DNA from: Cylicocyclus nassatus
Taxonomy: Eukaryota > Nematoda > Chromadorea > Rhabditida > Strongylidae
Assembly: GCA_958299035.1 (NCBI GenBank)
Contig: CATQJL010000001.1
Coordinates: 1,736,001 to 1,800,000, forward strand
Length of the DNA stretch: 64,000 nucleotides
Direction of reading: 5' to 3'
The first letter of the stretch is position 1. Each line of letters starts with the position of its first letter. Below, piece after piece: positions 55,701-64,000 of the stretch. Below the pieces are notes generated by a model that saw only the letters and a list, made by a program, of their open reading frames with translations, was not told the DNA's origin and made no database searches. Position numbers and translations under genes: made by a program.

Positions 55701-56036
55701 CTATATTGACTATGTTCAAACTACCCCTATTTCCAGGAGTATGAGCCGCACTTTTTAGATTTTTTGCGACCCCTATGCTGCACGCTTCTCTCAAACAATG
55801 CGCAGCACTGGTAGGCTCCATAAACCGCAATGTCTTTTGGCTGTTTGGTCAATCACACGAAAATGTCCCCATTTCTCCCATTGGCTTATACACAGAAAAT
55901 TAGAAAATCACGAAGAAACCTGGTTTTCAAAAAAAATGATGTCTTTTTGATGAGCACAATGAAACGATAGGCACGCCAGAATTCGAATTGGAAGTACGTC
56001 AGGCCAGTGGTGGCCTTATAAATCAACCGCAGTCTG
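55701..56036. other. 336-bp insertion present only in copy 2
   Basis: Copy 1 reads GTGAAAAGCCTCTCTC at 31215 without a break. Here about 336 bp lie between GTGAAAAG and CCTCTCTC. No clear inverted ends or target duplication were found. It contains CATTGTTTGAGAGAAGCGTG-type sequence on the minus strand that may be a SINE; unclassified. Confidence 0.6.
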
Positions 56037-56908
56037 GCCTCTCTCACGAAAGTGCTCTTTGATCATTCTCTAACCTCAATTAGGTCGTAGAGCCTCGCCT
56101 TCAGGCCGCCAAACAATTTGAATCAGAGGGATCCAAATATATCTCTCCGCTAAGCGTCGTACTTTTATTCACCAATCGCCTGAACATGTCCTTCAGATAT
56201 ACAATCGCTGTGCACTGGGTGATTCTTCATTGGATCCGCTAAAAAAAATTTTTCATACAAGTATGTATGATAATCATCTGTGTAATCTGTTTTCTTAACA
56301 TTATAAGAAAGCTTGAATATCGCACCTAAAATATCACGTCAGAGTTAAACACAATTGAGCTGTCGTGCGTTTCTCAAAAACAACAAACTGATCTGATTTA
56401 TTGCAGTAAACAACTGAGAAATGTTTTTAAAAAAACTGACGTAGAAGAACGATTATCACTTGACCACAGTCTAAGTCATTACGAGACGGTTGCAAACACC
56501 AGCCAGTTGCCTTCAAATATTACGTTTTGTATGTAACTATCATGTCGCAATGTCCGTTTTGTGTGCTTGCTTACCGCGCCCCGGAGTTTGCTAAACAGAA
56601 ACAAATTTTCTGAACACCAGTGGTACCAAGTCCGGATGATAGCATGCACTGCTTCAATCTTTGAACCAAAATCGCGTCAGACGGCAAGGACAGTCCGCAA
56701 CTGTAAATGCATTTTTTTGTGCATCGACATGCTATAACTTTGGGTCATGCATTGCACATGAACAGATTCAAGTGATGTTGTATTGGCAAGCTGCAAAAAT
56801 TACCTGATTAGAATAGTATTCTGAAAGTGAATGGAGCTTTCCCTTTGCTTCGTAGAGCATATATAGGCGATTAGAATTACGCACAGACTAGACTGGCGTT
56901 CGTCCAAG

Positions 56909-57094
56909 ATGTCTTCTCATGGGGAGACAGCAACGCTAAGTGGTGTAAAGAAGGCTCGATCAGTAAGACGCCGACAACGTCTGCAGTGTCGCCCTGTCTC
57001 TGCGTGCGATGAAATTAAGTGGTCCATAAGCCCTGCACTAAATCAATTTACTCCGCGACAGAATATGTTTTTTTCGAATTCTGTAGAAGTTTAA
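56909..57094 (+). CDS. Small basic ORF, 61 codons (copy 2), uncertain
   Basis: Identical to 32093-32278 with the same TATA-like box upstream. The same doubts apply. Confidence 0.2.
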   Translation: MSSHGETATLSGVKKARSVRRRQRLQCRPVSACDEIKWSISPALNQFTPRQNMFFSNSVEV

Positions 57095-57913
57095 GGATGC
57101 CGGTCAGAAAGAAAAGCAAGTTTTACATTACAAGACGTTGTTTGGAACTTGCATCAAATTTGATTTACGGTGAAGTCTGGAGCCAAACAAAAGGACCACA
57201 ATGCCCGAAAAATCGAAAAAAATTTAACTTTTACTCAATCGTACATGATTTTCTACTTTCTCATATACATTCGCATAAAACACTCATACGCATACTTACT
57301 ATAACTTTTTCCTGTCAAAAATTGAGAGACGAGTTTTCATGCTTTTCTCACAGCGATGCTAAGTTCTTGCAGCACTAGTAAATGTATGCTACAAACCCTC
57401 GAAAGTACAAATAATTTTCTAGCTCTCTAAGAGCTATTTCTTGAGAAATCTTGAAATGTGCTTAAAGAACCGAGATTGGAGGCTAATTTCGATTTTAGAG
57501 CTTGCAGCCCTTGCAAGAGGCTAAAAATCCAAGGTTATACTTTCAAGAGCTATATAATCAATATTGTGAAGACAGCTCAGCTTCGCTATAGCGAAAGCAT
57601 GGAATTCTTGGTTTCTCGGCTTCTAACCTAAGTATAGGCTGATGCATGACGAAGGCGCAATATCTTTGAGCGTGAACGCGGCTTTGGCCACAGAGCGCAT
57701 GAGGGGCAGGATTTACAACGGTGAAGATACGCGCGCGACGCGTTCGCGCCCGCTCAACTGAAACTGCTTTTGCGCCTTGGTCATGCAGTAGCCTTTGCCT
57801 TAACTGCACATATAAACGTCTTATGTTGCAAATAGCTAAGCGGCCAGGAAATCCATACGATGTTCCTTAGACAGAGCTATGATTTTTTTGGTTCTTCGGG
57901 CACTTAGACCTTT

Positions 57914-58791
57914 TTAACACATTGACGACAATACGACCCACCGGTGGGTCGTACGTGTACTGCCATTTCGGACAATACGACCCACCGGTGGGTCGTAAGT
58001 TTTCGAAAGCTCTAACTTTGCCAGCATGCGATGGAATTCTACGGTATTCTGGCACATGATTGGGGACACCTTGGCGAAGCTCTAGCCGGAGTGGTCTGGG
58101 TCCGGGATACTGTAATGTAATGTTACGGTAGGTATACCGTAGATAGAGGTGAGGCACAGATTTTAGCTCGAATTTCTCGCAGGGTGGTGCTGTTTTTGAC
58201 AATTCAAGTTTACATGCACAAGAAATACAGGGAGAGCATGAGACTGATGTCAGCCCATCAAAAATTATCGATTTTATTGATTTTATTGTTTTTTCGCATT
58301 GTTCATCTCAGGAAGCTCAAACCTTGCATATATAGGTTTTTTAGCATGCTGATTACGAAAATGATAGTATCAAGTTCTAATACCGCCTTCTTACATAAGT
58401 TTCTTAATTCTTAAAAAAATTCTACCGTACTGCTGCCGTAGTCCCACTGTGGGAAAGTAGTGAACAAAGTGGACACTATAATTGTGATCAGCATGTGAAA
58501 TAACCCCAAAATACAATTTTCCACGAAAATCCGTAATGTTGGGTTCGTACAGAGTGACTACCGTAACCTTACCGTATACTGCCAAAAACTGAAACAAATC
58601 ATTATTTGATAATCAGCGCCTTCGATAACCTTTGTGGGGATATTCTCAGAGATATGTTTTGAATTTCTTACAAAAAGACTACCATTTCGGACAATACGAC
58701 CCACGGGTGGGTCGTAAGTTTGGCAGAGCAAAAAAGGCTCCTGTCCGAAATGGCAGTAATCGAAAAATCGGCCTTGTCGTCAATGTGTTAA
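57914..58791. mobile_element. TTAA-flanked MITE (family 1), present only in copy 2
   Basis: TTAA at both ends; termini CACATTGACGACAATACGAC and, inverted, CACATTGACGACAAGGCC. Copy 1 of the duplication reads CTTCTTAAAAAGGAAGG (33098-33114) at the same place, a single TTAA. This shows directly that the element duplicates TTAA on insertion. Confidence 0.9.
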
Positions 58792-59514
58792 AAAGGAAGG
58801 GTACTTGTCGAAATGGCGCATCCATATAAAAGTATACTATCTTATAGAGCATGAAATGCTAATTTCAAACATGCTTTCGCGTCTACAGACCGAAGCGCTT
58901 CTGGTAGGGAAGTCATGGAAATTTTTGGTGCAAAAATTGAAAGCGCCGCTACATTAAAATCATTCAGAACTTTAGTCCGTGAGCTCAGATCGGGCTATGA
59001 TCACTACCAGGGAGCTTCAACAAATATCCTCAAGTTAATAAACTTACGTCAGTCATTACTTCTTTCATGGCGGAAAGAACTCATCACCAGTTACTTTGCT
59101 ATGCCGTGCACAGTTTGTTAAAGTCAATGTCTCATTTTGCATAGTGCAAGCCATTCCATTCCTGTGTAACTCAGTGCGGATCCAAAATTGTTCTTTGAAC
59201 CAGTGGGAGCAACACGGACGAGTTGTGCCTTCTCAGCCTAGCCTTCGCGACATTAGCAGCAACACTATGGAGGTGGACGCTAAGTGGAGGGACATGTTGA
59301 AACATGTGAGGGGCAAACCGGAGTGCCGGCCGTGCGCGCCAAACCGCGCTTTGCGGTTACTTTGAGGGCGAATTTTTCGGCTTAGAAGGGCCTGAATCGT
59401 ATTATCGCTTAGGGCGGTCGCCTACAGGAGGTCCCCTGACGGAATACGTAGAGACCCGCACTACCTCAATTGGGGAGATACTGCTTTCAATGGTGATCCA
59501 ACTTTATTGCCTGC

Positions 59515-59540
59515 CGTTTCGGCAGGGAGCCGTCTTCAGA
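59515..59540 (-). ncRNA. Hammerhead-like core with intact stem II (copy 2)
   Basis: The minus strand reads CTGAAGA, a GGC-TCCCT-GCC stem, then GAAACGGC. The same site in copy 1 has lost the pairing. Confidence 0.45.
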
Positions 59541-60416
59541 TATTAAAAAGGTGTCAGCTATAGTGATATACGTTTCTGAGCCGCCAAATATCTCCTCCTG
59601 TTCGCCATCCGATTCGCCTTAAATGGAAATAGAGAGTTCAGGAGAAGCTGTGTACACGCCAAATGCATCATCGTTTGCAGCGGATAGCCTTTCAAGCTAC
59701 TGCTGTTGGCCGTTGTGAGTGAATGTGACATTGAGCAACCAAGATGATAAAATGTTGCTTATTTGATGGCAAACAGTCTTATAGTTCACAGAACGATAGA
59801 TACGGCAGTAGATCACTCGTCAAAGATAATGTTTTATTCTTGCTGTTCAGTTTCGGCTCGGGAAAGAATGTAGGATGCTGCTAACAAGGGGAGGATACTA
59901 ATTAAGATTTGCCTTTTGAGATGTGACGCATATAATTGGAATAAGCTTTGAACGCTGATTCAAAGTATGCTGTTCCTAGCTGGTTGGCATTATTTCAAAG
60001 CGAGTTATGGGCTTGCTGTTGTGATTAATCAACGAACTTTCGAATGTCGTAAGACGGCGTATAGATAAGAATCTCTCGAAGAAAGTGCTAGGATGTTGAA
60101 TCAGCATCAGATTAAATCTTGCTTCTGAAAGGGAGCAATATTCAATTACAAATCCACCTAGACGTCGACAGCGTAGCATCAGAGGTCGAGGAATATGCAA
60201 ACTTTATATAGAAAGGAGACCATAACTCGCTTCAGAATGAAGCTAAGCAGCTAGGAACAGCATATTTGAGATCAGCGTTACAAGCTGATTCCAAATGTTT
60301 GTATATCATCTAAGAAGGCGAATCTAAGTTAGTATCCTTCCCTTGTAAGGTTTTTTGAGCAGAAATTTGTCACCCGTAGGCTAGAGTTTTCATTAACTAA
60401 TTTCGTAATGACCGCC

Positions 60417-60653
60417 ATGTCTAATTCTATGCTTTCTAGCGGACTTATCATGTTTTGTCTCTTTTGGCTAGCTATATGCTTTAATCCGTACACACAATGG
60501 TCAGCTGGTTTCACCGACATAAATGGCACAGCTCTCCATGCATTCAATTTCATGCTTGCTTTGCTTTGTAAAACGGTAAGTAAAGCCTATCAAAATATTA
60601 AAAATGTATGTGGTATGAATCAATTTTGGTGCAAGATTTACGGACAAACCTAA
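60417..60653 (+). CDS. Hydrophobic small ORF, 78 codons (copy 2), uncertain
   Basis: Counterpart of 34733-34969 with a few substitutions, still open. The internal GTAAGT here is a better 5' splice site than the GTAACT of copy 1. Confidence 0.2.
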   Translation: MSNSMLSSGLIMFCLFWLAICFNPYTQWSAGFTDINGTALHAFNFMLALLCKTVSKAYQNIKNVCGMNQFWCKIYGQT

Positions 60654-61384
60654 TAGGAATTATGTGCAAGAAAAAGACATGAAGTCATGAAAACAAAACG
60701 CTTGAATTTATCCTGTGTCTAAATTTTATCTCAATTCACACGCGCATCACTTACTGATTTTGTCGGTTTAAAAACCGGCTACGCGGCTAAGAGTTGGCTT
60801 GAGGGGGGGGGGGGGGGGGTGGATGAGCACACTGTTTACGAGTACAATAATCGCTTGTAAAAGTGACCATTATTTCTACGATTTTCATCGATTTTTGCAG
60901 TTCAACTAAGTTGAAAATTGGTGCGGAGGAGTAAGTGAGCATGCTGATCATGAATACAATAACTGTTTGTGAAGGGGCCATTTTTTGATGATATTTATCG
61001 ATTTTTGCAAATATTGATCAGCTGTGCTACGAGTTGATACCGGGGAAGGAGAGTGAGGATTACGAATTAGGACATGGATAGAGAAATTTTATGTAAAAGT
61101 GAGAAGGTATGATTAGTTGTATCATGTGATATTGATAGGAATTGAGCGATGCCGTGTACCCTAGTTTGTTAATAATTTGTCTGCTGATCAAATCCAAGTT
61201 TTGCTTTTGAGTTTGTCATTTGCTCTTTCTTCTGAAAAATGTGCGGATTGAAAGAATCCACAAATAGTTGTTGTTATTATTCTCAACTTCTTTTATTTTT
61301 TTCATATGATTCCAAAAATCTATTGCCTACAATAAAGTACAACTTTTAGATGAGTATATAACGAGTTTGCAGCGTGTCGCAGAC

Positions 61385-61405
61385 GTACCAGCTTGCTGCA
61401 TGAGT
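61385..61405. other. Empty target site of the SL-carrying element
   Basis: Reads CCAGCTTGCTGCATGAG without interruption, where copy 1 has 589 bp of the CTCAG element. Confidence 0.85.
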
Positions 61406-61842
61406 TCTGTCCTTTTCGCAGTTTCAAGTCCAAAATACTAAAACTCTTTTGGAATAAACGTTTTCGACAACTTTTCTTCGGATAAAGCACCTTTTTGGCT
61501 ATTAAAGGAATACTAAGCCTTGCAAAAACACTATTAAAAAACCCAAACTCAAAAATCCTACACGTCTCAGCATTTTTCCCTTATCCTTGCGTTATATTAT
61601 CCTTCCTGTTAGTTCTTCGAACGGAAATAACCAGCAGTTACATCGCCGCGAAAAAGAAGGTATTCCTTTGAGCTTTTTCTAGCATGTGGAATATGTAAGC
61701 CATTATGAATGATCAGAAAAGGAGGAAATTCAGTGAAAACACATGAAATTTGAATTCCCTTTTGCTTATTGAAAGAATGAGGGTGAGCTGATTGCGCACT
61801 AGAGCACCTGGCAGTTCGCGACTGACAGGGCTATCGTTATTC

Positions 61843-62186
61843 TTAAAGGCACCGTCCACCCAGATTTTCGACTTCCAGGTTTTTGTCGTTTCAGGGTATT
61901 CTCATGTCCCTGATTCCGAATATAAAGTCGAGAATGCGCGAAAACCCCGACAATCCCCGTTCCGGGGAACCACAGGCTGGCTTTCCAAAACGGTGATTGG
62001 ATGGGTGCGCACAAATAAGCGGGCATGGATGGGAGTCCTCGTGCATTTTCACTAATCCGGAGCGATTTTCTCGCTTCCGAAGCTGTGTTTTGCGTCGCGA
62101 CTTGGGCAGTGGATTGATAGAGGGCCCTACTAATATATGCTGCCAAAAGCTCAACACCCTCAACTTAGGGTGGACGGTGCCTTCAA
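61843..62186. mobile_element. TTAA-flanked 344-bp MITE (family 3), copy 2
   Basis: Counterpart of 36745-37088, with the right-hand TTAA mutated to TCAA. Confidence 0.8.
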
Positions 62187-62571
62187 ACGCCACTCCGCAA
62201 AACAGGGAAAACCTCAGCTTGCATGGCGATGTTCTAGAATCCACTGCTCTCAATCATCAAGATAAGAACATTCATAAGATATACGGACAAAAAAGAATAC
62301 AAACATCTGAAACAGCGCAATATAACGCGCCCTTTTCAATTCCCTCCACTTCCCAGCGGAGTTGTGCATACGGGTTTTAGAGTGACAGCTGCTCGAGTTT
62401 TTAGATATTTTAAGTTTTTATTAGGTTATTGTAAAAATAATGCTAGTTTTTCCGGCCTGTTTTTGAACAACTTTTTTCCATCAAACTTGTTTTCGATAGG
62501 GTTTTTGCATATCATTGGAAAGCTCTCTTTGTGTACTTCCTAATAGTGGGAAATTAGGCGGAGGCGGGCGT

Positions 62572-64000
62572 TAGGTACCCAGCCATTAGTGATATACACT
62601 AGGCCACGCCTCTTGGCTGCTTTAACAGCGGGTACCTACCGATACACCAGATTCTAGCTGCTAGAAAGGCTCACCAAACTCGCTAAAGCGCTGGCGCTTG
62701 CGACCCACAGAAAAATGATAGTTCGAGAAAGTCAAAAAAAATGCGCGAATGATAAGTTTACAATGCTTTTTCTATTGCTTTTTTAAAATTAATTTTAGAA
62801 CTACAGAAACTCGGTGATGAAAGCTGAAAACAGGGTAAGGCTTTTATGAGCAGTTCACATAGTTTTGCAAAAAAATTGTGATAATCTGATCTAACTGATA
62901 AGTCAGCGGGAGTTCCAAAAAAGTAAACTTTGTAGAATTAATTTTATGATATTACCGAAGCAAAGCTTTCGGAGACGCTCCTGAAATAAGTTGCACGCAA
63001 TATTCCTTTGTTTCAAAATAACTGTTTCAAATATATTTTTGACAATGAGAAGAGGAACCGATTGAAAGAAGAGCTTCGACGAGAACTTGTCATACTGGCC
63101 CATTGATATGGGAAGGGCACTAGCTCTGTTCCAGTCAACGAAAATTGTAAATTACAGAGCTGTGCCAATTTCGGATGAGTATCGCCAAGAATGCAACAGG
63201 AAAAAGCAGCAACTCTACCAAGAACAATTATTGGCAAAATCTATCGCTTTCTAGGGAATTACAAAAAAATTCATAGCTTTGGTTGGATAAACTGAAAATA
63301 TTTTTGCTGCTAGAAAAGAAAATGAATATGAAACAATGCAATATGAAGGCCTCCAAGAAAGCATTACAGAGAACGTAGGCATGATGAAATACAGTAGCTC
63401 AATGAAATATTCACACGAGAAATCTTCCAAAATATAGAAAAATGTGTGCTTATCAATGCCCCATAAATCTGTTGGTCTTAACTATAACCGGAATAATAAC
63501 CTTAATAATCTACGTTGACATAGTTCACAATTCCTGTGGCAATATTAACGCAAGTGTTACGACCCTTAACTTCACACCTCAAAACGAGCCTGAAGACATA
63601 TGTGAAAGGAATATTTCGTTTAATATTTGCCAGAGGCGCATCCGAAAGTGCGCTTTTCTTCATTGAAATCATAAAATTTTGATAATGGTATTCTACAATG
63701 TTTACTTTCATAAAATTCCCTCTGATATTATCGCAAATTATCTCAATTTTTTGCAAAACTTGAACAGCCAAACTATGGACATACAAGCCTTACCCTGTTT
63801 TTAGCTTTCATCAGCGATTTTCTGTGGTTCTGAATTTGATTAAAAAAGCATTAGAAAAAGAATTGTACTTTCATTCGCGCATTTTTTTGATTTTCTCGAA
63901 CTACATTTTTCATGTGGTTCGCAAGCCTCAGAACCTCAGTGAGCTAGGTGGGCTGTTCTAGCAGCTAAGATTTGCTGTATGGTTAGGTACCCGCTGTTAA
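62572..64000. mobile_element. Foldback element (copy 2), cut by the window end
   Basis: Counterpart of 37474-38962 with the same TTAGGTACCCAGCCATTAGT end. The last bases of the right arm are beyond the window. Confidence 0.65.

Larger units (their letters stand above)
55222..64000 (+). repeat. Segmental duplication, copy 2 (runs off the window)
   Basis: Direct duplicate of 30713-38911, differing by scattered substitutions, small indels and a few insertions. It lacks the SL element. Confidence 0.9.

Noticed and set aside
1..64000. tRNA and rRNA genes
   Set aside because: Looked for B-box-like GGTTCGANNCC sequences and 5S-like segments, including next to the SL RNA copies; none was convincing.

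Overview
This is a eukaryotic scaffold segment, most likely from a nematode. The main reasons are two copies of an RNA gene that begins with a leader matching nematode SL1 at 21/22 and 19/22 positions and is followed by a paired 5' splice site, two more stems and an Sm-type site. Penelope-like elements, an RTE-type LINE tail and plexin gene fragments fit this. The species cannot be named. No bacterial-style operons, rRNA, tRNA or CRISPR were seen. Almost none of the open frames look like real host genes; a few candidate exons are listed with low confidence.

Layout. 0-8 kb: MITEs and foldback elements (hAT with 8-bp target duplication, TTAA-flanked, TA-flanked), plus a 42-bp tandem repeat. 8-14.4 kb: a degraded Penelope-like element (PLE) and a 3.96-kb TIR transposon (10226-14186) that carries three genomic fragments of a plexin-like gene. 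15.4-19.7 kb: nested mariner-like foldbacks. 19.9-23.4 kb: PLE debris, a 579-bp TIR element with an SL RNA gene, a TTAA MITE and a hAT MITE. 24.9-26.8 kb: the only stretch with plausible host exons. 29-30.7 kb: a frameshifted PLE reverse transcriptase. 30.7-38.9 kb and 55.2-64.0 kb: a direct segmental duplication. 39-44.1 kb: mariner-like foldbacks and an inverted copy of part of the duplication, ending at a 500-N gap. 44.65-46.45 kb: library adaptor sequence, then a TIR element with 30-bp minisatellites. 47-55 kb: satellite, a PLE palindrome, foldbacks, and another CTCAG-ended TIR element.

Most interesting: a group of transposons with TIRs of about 28-29 bp starting CTCAGAYA, 2-bp target duplications and repetitive GC-rich subterminal sequence. 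One family carries a complete-looking spliced-leader RNA gene (20023-20601 and 35712-36300, remnant at 43419). Another carries plexin exons. A third (54544-55173) has no recognised cargo. The window itself supplies an unoccupied site for each SL-element insertion and for the plexin-bearing element, so their ends are fixed by comparison, not guesswork. The duplicated 8-kb segment acts as a natural before/after experiment for several insertions.

Caution: the 500-N gap, an amplification-primer sequence next to it, and several near-perfect inverted duplications mean some palindromes here could come from amplification or assembly.
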